Positions 26,997 through 38,422 of a stretch of 64,000 bases of DNA are shown here, piece after piece. How positions within the stretch are numbered: the first letter of the stretch is position 1; each line of letters opens with the position of its first letter. Origin of the DNA: Dokdonella sp041395345 (lineage in GTDB: Bacteria > Pseudomonadota > Gammaproteobacteria > Xanthomonadales > Rhodanobacteraceae); contig NZ_JAWLAR010000021.1 of assembly GCF_041395345.1 (NCBI RefSeq), forward strand, positions 6,709 to 70,708, written 5' to 3'. The position numbers and the translations under genes were made by a program. The notes below the pieces were generated by a model. It did no database searches and was not told where the DNA came from. It saw nothing but the letters and a program-made list of their open reading frames with translations.

Positions 26997-27090
26997 CGGA
27001 ACTCTCTCCTCGGTAATCGGATACGGCTGTCAGACAGCGAATCGGGCGGCAGAAGGCCCGCCGCTGCGCGCAGGGCGGGATCTCGGTGAA

Positions 27091-27721
27091 TCAGCTGCCC
27101 TGGCTTTCCTTGGCAATCAGGTATTTGATCAGGGTTCGATGCTGGCGTAGCCGCCAGCGGTCTGCCCGGTGACGAGGTACTTTCCATTGATCACGAAATT
27201 CGGCGTGCTTTCCACGCCATAGGCCTTGATCAGGGCATCGTTGTAGCTTGAGTCGCGTTTCGATGGCGAACGAACGCGAGGCGAACCCGCCGAGACACCG
27301 TACTGCGAGTAGAACTCGGCGAGCGAGGCGAAAGTCGGCGAGCGGATGTCGAGCTTCTTGTCGACGTAGATGGCGCGGAACATGGCATCGTGGGACTTGT
27401 CGAGAATGCCCAGCGCCTGTGCCATAGAACGCGCGGCATAGGTCTTCCAGGCCTCGAAACCGAACTGGGCCGGGATCGAGACGAATTCCGCGTTGGCGGG
27501 CAGACGCTTCTTCATGTCCGCAACCAGTGGCGCGACTTCATTGCAATGCGGACAGCGTAGGAAAACACCTCGAGGACTTCGACCTTGTCGCCGGTGGTCG
27601 TGACCTGCGCCGGCTCGATCAGGGTGTAGTGCTTGCCTTCCTGCCATTCGGTCGGTGCCTGGGCCGAAGCCCCGGCGGCAAGTCCCAGACCGAGGCCCAG
27701 GGCGAAAAGTGTCTTCAGCAT
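27091..27721 (-). CDS. dsbA: DsbA-family thiol:disulfide interchange protein, frame broken
   Basis: Second DsbA paralogue. ATG 27721 starts a signal peptide (LFALGLGLGLAAGASA), followed by YTLIEPAQVTTTGDKVEVLEVFSYA; the frame then shifts near 27555 into CPHCNEVAPLVADMKKRLP, the CPHC active site. It shifts again near 27290 and 27125, where GVESTPNFVINGKYLVTGQ gives the cis-Pro loop and the end LIAKESQGS is recovered. Tandem dsbA genes after cytochrome c4 are normal in the Xanthomonas group. Disulfide formation in c-type cytochromes is a plausible job. Confidence 0.77.
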
Positions 27722-27800
27722 GAGGTGTGCTCCGCAACAAGGGCGCGCGAGGGCGAGCTGCACAGCAGCTGCCTGCGCGCGCGCTGAACGATCGTGTAAG

Positions 27801-28452
27801 TCACTTCTTCTCGCGGCAGTTGGCGCGGCGTGCAGGCCCTGTGCGCAGGAGGCCAGCGCGCAGCGGACGTCTTCACTCAGGCGCTTGGCGATATCGGGCA
27901 TGATCTTGGCATTCTCGTCACTGCCCCAGACCGTTCCGCCGCCATTCGCCGAATTTGGCCATGACGTAGTCGGTCCACTGGCCGGACAACTGCGGGCAGG
28001 CTGCTCCGGCGATGCCGCGACCGGCGGGTCCGTGGCAGGGCCATGCAGGCCGGCATCGCTTGGCGTCAAAGGACCGGTACAGCAGCTGGGCACGTTCGAC
28101 GAAAACCTCGTCGGCTCGTCCAGGAGTCGCCTGCTTGCCGGCAAAGTAGGCGCCGAGATCGTGCATGTCCTGCTCGCTCAGGGTCATGGCAAACGGCGCC
28201 ATGATCGGGTTGGCGCGCTCGCTCTTGAAATGCTTGAGCTGACGGACGATGTAGGCTTCGTTCTGGCCCGCCAGCTTGGGATAGGTCGTCGACGGAATTC
28301 GCCGTCCATGCCGTGGCAGGCACCGCAGGCAGCGGCCTTGGATGCGCCGGCTTCAGCGTCACCAAGCAGGAGGTTGCCGGGCGTCTCGGCATGGGCCAGT
28401 GTGGCGCAGAACAGCACGCCCAAGGCAAAAACTCGCGGAAAAACTCATACAC
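27801..28452 (-). CDS. Diheme cytochrome c4, frame broken
   Basis: Periplasmic electron carrier, probably feeding cbb3 oxidase. Start near GTG 28452; signal peptide GVLFCATLAHA. First heme site AACGACHGMDG; SEQDMHDLGAYFAGKQ links the two domains; the second heme CMACHGPAGRGIAG is recovered by a one-base correction near 28050. C-terminal distal Met lies in NAKIMPDIAKRLSE. At least five frame changes are needed between 28.40 and 27.85 kb. The two-domain architecture, with GACHG twice, is that of cytochrome c4. Confidence 0.75.
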
Positions 28453-28554
28453 TGACTCCGGATAGGCGGAAAATCCATGCGTGCCAAAGATTTCGAGGGC
28501 AGCGCCAAGGCGAAAAACCCCCGAATTATCCGGGTCAGCCGGAGGCCGGTCAAA

Positions 28555-29220
28555 CGGCCCTCAACCGATCGAGCAAGCGACCCAGCCCATGCATATCCTC
28601 CATACGGTAAATTCCAAGAGTGGCCAGTCTGCGTGACATGCCGGCCGACCACACCGAAGTGGCCTTCGCCGGCCGCTCCAATGCGGGCAAATCCAGTGCC
28701 TTTGAATGCACTCGCGACCCACAAGGGGCTGGCTCGGGTCAGCAAGACCCCCGGCCGCACCCAGTTGCTCAATGTTTTTGCTCTGGACGACGAACGCCGG
28801 CTGGTGGACCTGCCCGGCTATGGCTACGCCAAGGTTCCGGTCGGGGTGCGCGATCAGTGGCGCGGCATGGTCGACGGTTATCTGCGTTCCAGGGAAGCAC
28901 TCAAGGGCCTTGTCCTGATCATGGACAGCCGTCACCCGCTGAAGGATTTCGATCGCCAGATGCTGGATTACGCAGCCGGCATCGTAGCCCTGTCACGTCT
29001 TGCTGACAAAGGCGGACAAATTGTCGCGCAATGAGGCTGCTAGGACCCTGAGCGCCGTGCGCAAGGACCTCGACCTCGGCGACATCGGATGCTGCTGCCG
29101 TCAGCGTCCAGCTGTTTTCCTCGACCGCCAAGACCGGCCTGGACGAAGCCCGCGCGGTCATCTCAGGCTGGCTCGACCTGCCTTCCGTCACTGGTGGCCC
29201 GGCCAGTCCCAAAGCATGTC
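28555..29220 (+). CDS. engB: Ribosome-biogenesis GTPase EngB (YihA/YsxC), frame broken
   Basis: Essential small GTPase for 50S assembly. Segments in different frames give the whole protein in order: PIEQATQPMHILHTVN, then ASLRDMPADHTEVAFAGRSNAGKSS (G1), ARVSKTPGRTQLLN (G2), RLVDLPGYGYAKVP (G3), LIMDSRHPLKDFDRQMLDY, LLTKADKLSRNEA (G4) and a C-terminal SSTAKTGLDEARAVISGWL (G5). At least five frame changes occur. Since this gene is normally indispensable, the breaks argue for sequencing error. Start and end are approximate. Confidence 0.8.
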
Positions 29221-29294
29221 CTCGCCACACTCGGCTCACTTGCGCGCGGCCGCAGCGGCCCCATATCGCCGTCTTGGCAGAGAAGGAAACAGGC

Positions 29295-30644
29295 ATGTCC
29301 GGACCCAGGAAAAACCCGCGAGCCGATCACTCGCCGCGAGCAACTGCGGGCTATATCGCTGCCGGTGAAAAGCCCGAGCGCGACTGGCGCATCGGCACCG
29401 AACACGAAAAATTCGGTTTTCGACTCGACAATCTCAGGCCGCTGACCTGGGAGGGTCCGCAAGCATTGGCGCCCTGCTGGGCGGCTGACCTGATTCGGCT
29501 GGCAGCGCGTGGTCGAGAAGGACAAGCTGCTGCCCTGTCGCGCAATGGTGCGTCCGTGACCCTGGAACCGGCCGGGCAGTCGAGGGGGCTGGGCGCCCCG
29601 CTGGAAAACATCCACCAGACCTGCAGCGAAGTACACACACACCTCAAGGAAGTGAAACCGTCGCTGACAACCCTGGTGGTTTCTCGGTACAGCTTCCAGC
29701 CGAAATGGCGACGCGAGGACATGCCGTGGATGCCGGCGTTGTCGCTTACGCCATGACGCGGCGCTACATGCCGACCAGGGAGATCTTGGCCTCGACATGA
29801 TGACGCGCACCTGCACGGTTCAGTCATCCTCGATTTCTGGACGAAGCCGACATGGTGCGGAAGTTCCGTACTTCGCTCGCGCTGCAGCCGATCGCGACCG
29901 CCCTGCCTGCGGATTCGCCGTTCACCAACGGCAAGCCCAACGGATACCTCAGTTATCGCTCGCACATCTGGACGATACCGATCCTGACCGCACCGGCATG
30001 CTCGATTTCGTCTTCGAGGACGGATCTTACGAGCGCTACGTCGACTACATGCTCGACGTACCGATGTACTTCAGCTATCGTGATGGCATCTACCACGACC
30101 TCGCCGGCGAATCCTTCAGAAGTTTCATGCGCGGCGAATCCAGGCAGCTGCCGGGTGCTACCCCGACCATGACCGGACCGGGTCGATCACATGACCACCG
30201 CCTTCCCGGGAAGTTCGCATGAAGCGATTCCTGGAATGCGCGGCGCCGATGGCGGACCATGGAATCGGCTATGCGCACTGCCTGCCTTGTGTGGGTCGGC
30301 TTGCTGTATGACCGCAGCGCGCTCGATGCCGCTCTGGGACCTGGTCAAGGATTTCACCCGCGAGGAACGCAATGCCCTGCGTGATGGCGTACCGAAACAT
30401 GGGCTGAAGCTGCCATTCCGTAACGGCAGCTTGCGCGACATCGCCGCCGAGGCCCTGAAGATTTCCGCGCAGGGACTGCGCAACCGGGCGCGCATGAGTG
30501 TCGAGGGCGTTGATGAAAGCCACTTTCGACCCGTTGACGAGATCGTCGAAGCCAACGAAACACCCGCCGAGTGCAAGCTGGCCCTGTACAACGGGCCGTG
30601 GAATACGATGTCGATCCGGTGTTCCGGGCGAGTTCCTGTACTAG
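29295..30644 (+). CDS. gshA: Glutamate-cysteine ligase (plant/proteobacterial type), frame broken
   Basis: First enzyme of glutathione synthesis, joining Glu and Cys with ATP; about 450 aa when frames are joined. ATG 29295 has AGAAGGA upstream. RDWRIGTEHEKFGF, VTLEPAGQ, GAPLENIHQTCSEVHTHL, FQPKWRREDMPWMP, RRYMPTR, ADSPFTNGKPNGYLSYRSHIW, RYVDYMLDVPMYF and ARMSVEGVDESHFRPVDEIVE appear in order but in three frames, requiring about ten corrections. The family has a conserved disulfide and redox control in plants. It ends at TAG 30644. Confidence 0.8.
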
Positions 30645-30968
30645 GAGCCGGGAATAGGGAGTGGGAATCGGGAATCGGGAATCGGAGAGCTTTGAGCTCT
30701 CAAGTTCCCTCGAGTCTCAGAGGGTGTTTACAAACCTCTGGAAATTTCCAGGACCAGATTCCGACGAGGCCTGTATCTGGCCGAGGCGGAAGACTTCAAG
30801 GTGCTCTACACGCCTGCTGCGGCGAGTCACTTCTCCTTGAGTGGCCACTGCTGCCGGAGCAGCGCACTGGTTACTTTCTCTTGGCCACGCAAGAGAGTGA
30901 GGTGGTGCTCCGGTTGTGAAAAACTCATCCATCAACTCAAAAGCAGGCGCAAATAAGCAGGCCCCCGC
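30645..30968. repeat. GGGAATC tandem run, hairpin and third copy of the dispersed repeat
   Basis: Three adjoining GGGAATC units stand near 30663-30684. GAGAGCT-TTG-AGCTCTC (30685-30701) forms a hairpin that may end gshA transcription. From about 30808 to 30900, ACGCCTGCTGCGGCGAGTCACTTCTC, TGGCCACTGC and CTTTCTCTTGGCCACGCAAGAGAG match the repeat at 10.05-10.7 kb. No gene is supported here. Confidence 0.6.
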
Positions 30969-31360
30969 TCAGGGCCACAAGGCCAGGATCAGGCCGATCA
31001 CGGTGAACTGCACGGTGTGATAGCCGGCATTGACCAGGAACAGTTTCAGGCTCTTGCCTTCGAACAGGTAGTTGATGCCGAAACTGGCGCCGACCCAGCA
31101 CAGGCCTGCAGCGAACCCCGCGCCCAGGCCAAGCGCCAACGGCGGGCGAGGGCCGAGGAACAGGGCAAACACGACCGCAGCGATCAGACCCAGGACCAGA
31201 CTCAGGGCCGAAGATCATCGGCATGTTGGCACTCTTCATCGCTGATGCTGGCTTCGCGCTGCCAGACCTTGCCGAACAAGGCCGGTGAATACCACAGTCC
31301 GCCAATCACGAAGGCAAGAGGCGGCGGCGATGACCGCCCAGATATTGAACTCGGGTACGG
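30969..31360 (-). CDS. DUF1761 membrane protein, frame broken
   Basis: Small polytopic membrane protein of about 130 aa. Joined frames read PEFNIWAVIAAA, VIGGLWYSPALFGKVWQREASISDEE, NMPMIFG, then FALFLGPRPPLALGLGAGFAAGLCWVGASFGINYLFEGKSLKLFLVNAGYHTVQF and LILALWP at the end. GGLWYSPALFGKxW is the DUF1761 signature. Function unknown. The exact start is unclear because a base appears to be missing near 31357. Confidence 0.7.
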
Positions 31361-31578
31361 GTAGTCTCCTGTCGGATGGATTGAAGGACAGCATGACGGC
31401 AGTCTTGGCGCCATCGTGTATTGGAAAATGTGATCGGTAGCGGCGCCGTTCGGTGCAGGCGATCCGTGGCTCGAGTTCCCGGGCTGGATTTGCCCTGGAT
31501 ACGCTGCTGCGCTCGGCTGCTTGGTCCCGGACGCGCCCTGGCCTCCGCCATCCTGCCATCCGGCTCCTGATTCCCGAC

Positions 31579-32442
31579 TCACGGCGCCACAACGATGCTG
31601 CTGTCAGGTCGCGCGCGCAACGCGGACCAGCTCGCCCGGTGACATGCCGCTGAAGGTCTGAAGTCCTGAATCAGATGGGATTGATCGTAGTAACCGCAGT
31701 GCGCTGCCAGCTCGACCCAGGAATGCGCTCGCAGCGCCCCAGCCATTGCAGGGCGAACTTGAAGCGGTGCACGCGGGCCAGGACTTGCTGCCCAGTCCGA
31801 TTTCACGGCGCAAGGTCTGACCCAGATGCCTGCGGCTGACGCCGGCTTGCCTGGCCAGCGCGTCGACACTGGTCCTGCCGTAGCTCGATTCAATTTGGTG
31901 CAGCGCCCAACGGCGAGTCCGGTGGTCTCGGAATCGCGGCTGCAGGCGTTGCATCAGCCACTCTTCGACCATGCCAAAGCGCCGGCTCGTCGATGGGCAC
32001 TGCTACCCGCGAAGCACCAGCGCGCTGTCGCCGAGCAGATCCGTCAGCGGCAGGACGCGATCCGCACAATGATCCGCATCGACATGCAGCCAGGGACGAA
32101 CGCCGTGTCCGCGGAAGGCGATCCCGGAGGATCGATCCGCCATCAGGGGACTCTTCGGTTTCAATCGGCGTCTGGTGCATGCCGCAGAACCAGATGTCAA
32201 TATTGGCGATGCGCTCCGGTGGACCGGCTTCGATGCGGTACTGGGTGGGGCCCAGGTTGATCAGCCAGGAAACTGCCGCCGCCGGGCAGGATGCGATCGC
32301 GCCGATAGTTGACTTGGCCTTCGCCGAACCAGAGCTGGCTGACCAGGGGTGCCAGCGCAGCGCGCGGCCGGCACACGTCCAGGCGCCCGAGCGCGCTGTC
32401 CTCGATCAATGACTGGATGCGAGAAGTGCTGCCACCGTCCAC
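31579..32442 (-). CDS. AraC-family transcription regulator, frame broken
   Basis: About 285 aa. The N-terminal part has LAPLVSQLWFGEGQV and a sensor domain (IAFRGHGVRPWLHVDADHCADRVLPLTDLLG). The C-terminal double helix-turn-helix is recognisable in pieces: SVDALARQAGVSRRHLGQTLRREIGLG and ELAAHCGYYDQSHLIQDFR followed by FSGMSPGEL, the AraC family pattern. Start GTG 32442 is tentative. It adjoins the TonB receptor and the acyl-CoA genes and may regulate one of them. Confidence 0.72.
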
Positions 32443-32468
32443 ATCAGGCCCCGCTGCAACGTTGGTTC

Positions 32469-32474
32469 ATTATA
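32469..32474 (-). promoter_or_regulatory. Candidate -10 element for the araC-type gene
   Basis: A perfect TATAAT on the minus strand (in CCCTATAATGAACC) lies about 27 bases before the proposed GTG start. I see no good -35 hexamer at the right spacing, so it may be an activated promoter or chance. Confidence 0.35.
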
Positions 32475-32636
32475 GGGACGTTGTCGTGACGCCGGCATGC
32501 GGTGCGCGACTGGGGTTCCACCAGCGCACGGACTGCAGAAGCCCAGCGGCGTCGCTATCGGCCTGCGGGCCGACCCGATGGCGCGGGCAATCCGCGCCCG
32601 GCATCGGCCGCGGGGAGTGTCGCGCAGGTGTGATCA

Positions 32637-35178
32637 CCGAACTTCAGACGCAGGGTCATGCCATAGGTGCGCGGGCGCCGAGGAAGGCATTCCACGAACC
32701 GGTTTGCAGGCGCGTCGAAGCCGACCTGCTGGTAGGTTTCGTCGGTCAGGTTCTGTCCCCACAGTTCCAGCATCCACAAGCCATCCGCACGACCGAATCC
32801 GGATGCGTGCATTGACCAGGGTGTAGGCGTCCTGCAGCTTTTCCGGATCGAGATCGGAGCCCGTGTTGTACTCGGACGTGTAGCGAGCAGCGATGTTGAA
32901 GCGATCATCAGGTGTCGGCGAACGGCCATTCATAGTGAGCGCAAACTCTCTGAATCCTGCCACCGGGGCGAAGCCGCCGCGTGCGCCCGGGAGCAGGACC
33001 AGACCGGCATCCGGCAAGGGATCATCGCCATACTTCGAATCGAGATAGGTGATGCCCGCCTGCATGCTGGAGGCCTTCCACGCCGGTATTTAGATCAGAT
33101 CGAGGTCCGCGCCCTTGACGGTAAGCTCGGGAATCGAACGCACGACGTAGCTGGTGCCGAGGAAGCTGTTGAGCTGGAAGTCGGTGAATCCCGGTGTAGA
33201 ACAGCGAACCGTTCAGGAGCAGGTTGCCGTCGGCCAGAGTCGATTTTGAAGCCGAGCTCGTAGCTGTCGGCAAACTCGCCTGGGAATGAGGTGTCATCGA
33301 CGGTGAAAATGCCGGCACCGCCGCTGCTCAGGCCGGTCGCAGGTCTGCACGCGATCCAGATTGAAGCCGCCGGACCTTGTGCCACGCGCAGCCGAGAAGA
33401 AAGTCATGAACGACTGTTCCAGCGATACGCCGTTTGAACGTGCCCGACCATTCCGTCTCGTTTTCATCCTGCTGGGTGCTGCGGCCGTTGTGCAGGGATT
33501 GGCCCAGGGCAGGCACACATGAATCCGATCAGGGTCGGGATCACCGATGGCGCTGCCGCAGCCGGACGCCACCGGGCGACGAGAGCGGCGCCGAGTTGCT
33601 CGGGATTGCCCAGTGCCGCGCTGCAGCCGGTCGACCCATTCGGGTTGCTGCAGTTCGAGGTGAGTTTCTTGTCCTCGCCGGTGTAGGGCGCAGGCCGACG
33701 GTCAGATCGAGCGCGTTTGCGGCATGGAAAGTCTCGTTCGTGAACAGCGCAAAGCCGTTTGCATTCTGCTTGTAGAGATCAAGCGAACCCTGGCCCGTAT
33801 ACAGCGTTCCGGGCGGCAGGCTGGTTGCCTGGGCCAGGAATGCGCCCGGGTTAAGCCAGGTCGACCACGCCGGCCGGGAACAGGCTGGCCACGTTGTTGA
33901 TCAGCGCAATCGACAGATAGGGTTCATAGGCATTGCCCATGGTGACCGATTCGTTGCGGGTCAGATCCTCGTCGCCGTAATATGCCGACCATCCAGTCGA
34001 CGATGCCGTTCGAGCCGGTCAGCCTGAACTCCTGGCCGAAGGTCTCGAACTCCACATATGCTTTGTCTTCGCCCACGCGATAGAGGATATCGGCACCGCT
34101 GTAGTCGATGTCGGTTCCGCTGATGGCATCCCAGCCGCGCAGCGGTGATGGAAGTGAAAGTGGAATCGCCGAACCACGGCGTATACCAGTTGACCTGGCC
34201 GAGATGCCCTGGTCCGTTATTTCCTGGTTGGTATCACGGTTGGCATAAGCCAGATAGTCCGACGGGTCGGCGACCGGAACGATGCCGTTGCCGCCTGCAA
34301 GGGCATTGACGATGGCCGCGGTCGGGCCGCGAACCGTGGTCACGCCCACGCAGCAGTATTCGTCGCGCGTGGAATAGTCGCCGATGATGCGTGGATATCG
34401 ACGGCGTCGTTCGGGCGCAGCATCAGCTGTCCGCGAACGGAATTGAAATTCTGGGTGACATCGTCGGTCTTGGTGCGCGGACCGACGCCCGTGTGTTCAC
34501 GTCCACGGAAACCATCGCGCTGGCGCGTCGTGCCGGCGATGCTGAATGCGGAATTCTCACCGACCTGATCGTTGTAGCTGGCATCGAGTCCGATGGCTCC
34601 CGTAGTTTGCCCACGGTGACGTTGGCTGTCGTCTGGCGCAGGTTGAGCGGTGCCTGGGTGATGACGTTGATCAGGCCGGCCGAAGTATTCTTGCCAACAC
34701 CGTGCCTTGCGGACCCTTCAGTACTTGATGCGATCAAGCTGGTCGAGATCGCCGAAGCCGACACCGGTGCGTGCGCGGTAGACACCGTCGATGACGACAC
34801 CCACCGAAGACTCGAGACCCGGATTGTCGCCAACCGTGCCGACACCGCGAATGCGCGCGCCGTGGTTTGCGCTTCGTTGCTGGTGCTGGTGACGCTGAGG
34901 CCGGTAACCACGATCTGCAGGTTCCGATATCGCGGCCCACGTCCTTCATCAATTGCTGGGGCACCACGCGTTCATCGTGATCGGCACGTCCTGCAACTGC
35001 TCTTCGCGCCGGTGCAGTGACGACCGTGCCGCCGAGCACGGTGACGTCGTCCGTCATGTCGTCTCTGCGCTGATCCGAATCCTCCTGCGCAAGAAAGTGG
35101 AACGCCGGCCAAAGCGACAACAATTGATCACGCCAAGGCCTGGCGGCCCAACTTGACTGATTTCCCTTACGGTTTCAT
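32637..35178 (-). CDS. TonB-dependent outer membrane receptor, frame broken
   Basis: About 830 aa over many frames. ATG 35178 with a GGGGAGG ribosome site starts a basic signal region (LLSLWPAFHFLAQE). The plug domain is visible: DDVTVLGGTVV, VTGLSVTSTSNEAQT, GVGFGDLDQLDRIEVLKGPQGTVFGKNTSAG. Barrel strands follow (SGSNGIVDWMVG, ARGTRSGGFNLD, DGNLLLNGSLFYTG), ending MLELWGQNLTDETYQQVG and YGMTLRLKF, the typical aromatic C-terminus. At least a dozen frame changes are needed. The substrate is unknown; proximity to acyl-CoA genes suggests uptake of a hydrophobic carbon source. Confidence 0.78.
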
Positions 35179-35537
35179 CCTCCCCGAAGATTTTGTGCCT
35201 CCATCCGGATCCCCGCGACCCGAATCTTGGCTGCCTGACTACGTGATGCCTGTGACGCTTGCTATCGAATCCTGTTCAATTTCGAAACTCTGTTTCACGT
35301 TCCGAGTCGCCCTGCTTTGAAGGGCCTGCGGCCTGTTGCGGTGAACCTAGCACAGATCATTTAACGAAAATGAAACTTTCGCCCAGCCGTTTGGGACACC
35401 TCTCTGCGGCACCTGCAGCATGTCGAATCGTCGGCCCTGATCGTCCGGGGCATGCCACGCGCCCGAGACCGCCAACTGGCTGTCCGTATCGGCTCGGCCC
35501 TGAGCCCGGAATCCCTGTTGTTTTGCTCGATTCCAGC
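35179..35537. other. Intergenic region, nothing recognised
   Basis: No gene is supported between the TonB receptor start and the SDR end. The AT-rich parts (TTTAACGAAAATGAAAC near 35361) may carry the receptor promoter. Overlapping short ORFs show no motif. Confidence 0.35.
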
Positions 35538-36439
35538 CTACTCATGCAGCGCCTTGATCATTGCTTCGCGCAGGCCGCCAGCGGATCGGTCGGATTGCGC
35601 ATTGCAACAATATCCTCGGCGCGCTGACGCACTCCTTCGAGCGCCTTGGGGGTGTGAGGCGATATAGAAGCGACTCGCGCACGGCCTCGAAGGTCATGCG
35701 GGCCACATCGGCCGCGCTGATCTTGCCCGCTGAATGGACGGCCTTGTCCATGGCTGCCTGAGCGACCCGCTGGGAGCGCGTAAGCGGTTCCGCACAAGCC
35801 GCTGCGCGGGCCGGTTCCGCGCTGTGAAGTGCTGATGCCTGTCGGCACGTAGAACGGACACAGCACTGAACAATGCACTTGCGTGGTTACCAGAGAGAGA
35901 TCGTGATGAAGCGATTCCGACAGCGACACGACGGCACTCTGGGAAATGCCGCTCGCTGGCGGGTTGAGCAAGCCGGCCATCGATGCGGTGTTGACGACGT
36001 GTCCCTGGTAGTCGGGCGACGCCTTGGCCGACGCGAGCATGCGCGGTACGAAGGCACGCATGCCATGGACCACGCCCCCAGAGGTTGATACCGGCGTCCA
36101 TTGCCAGTCGGCGACACTGTTTTCCCAGATCAGGCCTGCCGTGCCGACGCCGGCATTGTTGAACAGCAGGTGCACCTCGCCGAACGTTTTCGCAGTCGCT
36201 TCGGCCAGGGCGTCAACCTGGGCTGCGTCGGAAACATCAAGAACCTGGTTCAGCACACGGCCCTGCCGGATTCGAGTTCTCCTGCTCGAAACGGCCTGCA
36301 AGGCTTCGGCTTGCACATCGGCAAGCACCAGCGACATGCCAAGTTCGGCTCCAAGTCGGGCGAACTCGTGGCCAAAGCCCGAGCTGGCACTGGCAGTAAT
36401 GACGGCCACCTTCTTGCCGCTGAAATCCTGAATGCTCAT
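35538..36439 (-). CDS. Short-chain dehydrogenase/reductase, frame broken at ends
   Basis: About 290 aa, starting ATG 36439 (MSIQDFSGKKVAVITASASSGFGHEFARLGAELG), whose TGxxxGxG nucleotide site reads slightly altered by errors. VLDVSDAAQVDALAEA, LLFNNAGVG and the catalytic block VVNTASMAGLLNPPASGISQSAVVSLSESL follow; the expected Tyr-x3-Lys is read as SGISQSAV, probably an indel. The end GLREAMIKALHE is recovered in another frame at 35540. The ATG overlaps the stop of the preceding SDR gene. Probably a beta-hydroxyacyl or alcohol dehydrogenase. Confidence 0.72.
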
Positions 36440-37217
36440 ACCGCCGATACCCCGCCATCGACGGCGAGAATCTGGCCGGTAATGTGCTTGCCTGCATCCG
36501 GGAAGCGAACAGGGGGTTGCGCCCTTGAGATCTTCCTCGCCGAAGCGGTTGAGCGGCGCAAGGCTCTTCAGCGTATTCCGCACTGACGCTTTCGATGAGG
36601 CCCTTCGACATCTTGGTCGGAAAGAATCCGGGAGCCAATGCATTGACGGCAGGTGATGTCGTAGGCGCCCCACTCGCCGGCCAGCGTGCGCGTGAAATTG
36701 ACCAGAGCGCCCTTGGTCGTGTTGTAGGCGATCACCTCATGGCGCCGGGCGGGTTGCCGCGCAGACCCGCGATCGAGGCAATGTTGATGATGCGACCGCT
36801 GCCTCCGTCCGATCATCGAGCGTTTGGCGATCTGTTGGGTCAACAGAAACAGGCCACGGATGTTCAGGTTGAATACCTTGTCCCAGGCTTCGACCGGATA
36901 GTCTTCGGCCGCTGCGCCCAGCTCGCGCCAGCGCTGTTGATCAGGATTGCCGACATGGCCGAGCTTTCCAGCGTGGCATCGACCAGCGAAGTGATGGACT
37001 CTTCCCTGCCGCCGTCGGCTGCGACCCATTCGACATCGATGCCGCGTGCCTCGAGATGAGCCTGGCCTTCTCGAGCTCGTCCGACTTTCGCGCCGAGATG
37101 ACCAGACGCGCACCATAGTCACCCAGTGCCGGCCATCTGCAGGCCCAGGCCACGCGAGCCGCCGGTTAATCAGCGCGGTGCGTCCATCGAATCAAACAGG
37201 TTTCGTTTCGCACTCAT
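36436..37217 (-). CDS. Short-chain dehydrogenase (3-oxoacyl reductase-like), frame broken
   Basis: About 258 aa, starting ATG 37217 (MSAKRNLFDSM). In order across frames: LGDYGARLVISARKSDELEKA, INSAGASWG, DKVFNLNIRGLFLLTQQIAKRSM, the catalytic AYNTTKGALVNFTRTLAGEWG with YxxxK, NALAPGFFPTKMSKGL, and GKHITGQILAVDGGVSAV at the end. It resembles RhlG/FabG-like reductases. Five or more frame changes. It overlaps the next SDR by four bases and is probably part of one acyl-CoA operon. Confidence 0.75.
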
Positions 37218-37288
37218 GGCCAGCCGCCACCTTTTTCCTGCCTTTTGATAATTCGAGATTGCGTTCCGCAAACAGGGAGAACATCGGT

Positions 37289-38412
37289 TCAGCTTTCCTG
37301 CAACGCCGAACGGTACATTTCCAGATGTTCGTCGGTCGTGCCAGCAGTTCGAATGCCAGCGAGCGCTTGAAGCAATGGCTGACATCGGATCGGCACGCTG
37401 TACCTGACGCTACCAGCCACCACCGTGCAGTGCACGGCCTGCTGGCCTACGAACCGAGGCGGCCTGGCCAATCAGCGCCTTGGCTCCGATTGCCTGCGAC
37501 GCGCGCCCGCGTTCGAGTCGTTGCAGGATTCGGTCGCCAGATACATCATCGAACGCGCCTGCTCGAACTGCATCAGCATGTCGGCCATGCGATGTTGCAG
37601 GGCCTGGAAACTGCCGATTGGCATGCCGAACTGCTTTCGCGAACGACTGTATTCGATGGTCGCCTTGAGGATGCGGTCAAGCGCGCCGAAGGCCTCGGCG
37701 CAGGCGCGGCAGTGCCGCGATCGACGACCCGGATCGAGGATTCCTCGACATCACCACCGAGGCGTGCATCGGGCTCGAGAAGGACGTTGTCGAGTGCGAG
37801 ATCGGCGGCGCGCTGTCCGTCGACGAGGTGCCCTTGGGCGCAAGCTGACGCCGTGATGCCGGCGTCGATGGCGAACAGGCCGAGACTGCCGTCGTCGACA
37901 CGTGCCGAGACCAGATACAGATCTGCCATCGGCGCGTGATGAACCACGCTCTTGCTTCACCATCGGGGTCAACCTTCATGCTGCGTGGCGCGTGTCGGAT
38001 CTTCGAAAAATCGATGCCCGCCCGCTTCTCGTCATGAGCCAGCACGGCGATGCTTTCACCGCTGGCCATGTCCGGCAGCATAAGCGCCGCTGCATCGGAC
38101 CCGAGCTGCACGATGGCCTGTGGGTAGCCACGATCGCGCTCGACGAAGGCAGCTCCAGGACCAGGCCCAAGTGGCCGACTGCCGCAATGAAACGAAGGCA
38201 TGACGCCGACAGGACCGGCACCGATGCCACCATCGGCTTCGGGGATGTCGGCAAGCAGGCCCAGTTCACCCAGCTGCTTCCAGAGTTCGCGCGACCAGCT
38301 GCATCCGAAATCGAGCAGCTTCCTGGCGCTGATCAATTCGTATTCGCTGGACAGGAATCACGCTGCGTCGTGTCGAGCAGCATCTGTTGTTCGTCGTTGA
38401 ATGAGAATCCAT
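37289..38412 (-). CDS. Acyl-CoA dehydrogenase, frame broken
   Basis: About 375 aa, reconstructed from ATG 38412: FNDEQQMLLDTTQR, ISARKLLDFGCSWSRELWKQLGELGLLADIPEADGGIG, AIVQLGSDAAALMLPDMASGESIAVLAHDEK, RGTAAPAPR and, at the end, AVQLHGG, FKRSLAFELLA and EHLEMYRSALQES, the usual C-terminal FAD-binding helices. The enzyme would insert a 2,3-double bond in an acyl-CoA and pass electrons to ETF. Six or more frame changes. It forms a pair with the next acyl-CoA dehydrogenase, a common heteromeric arrangement for unusual acyl chains. Confidence 0.75.
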
Positions 38413-38422
38413 GGGGATTCCG

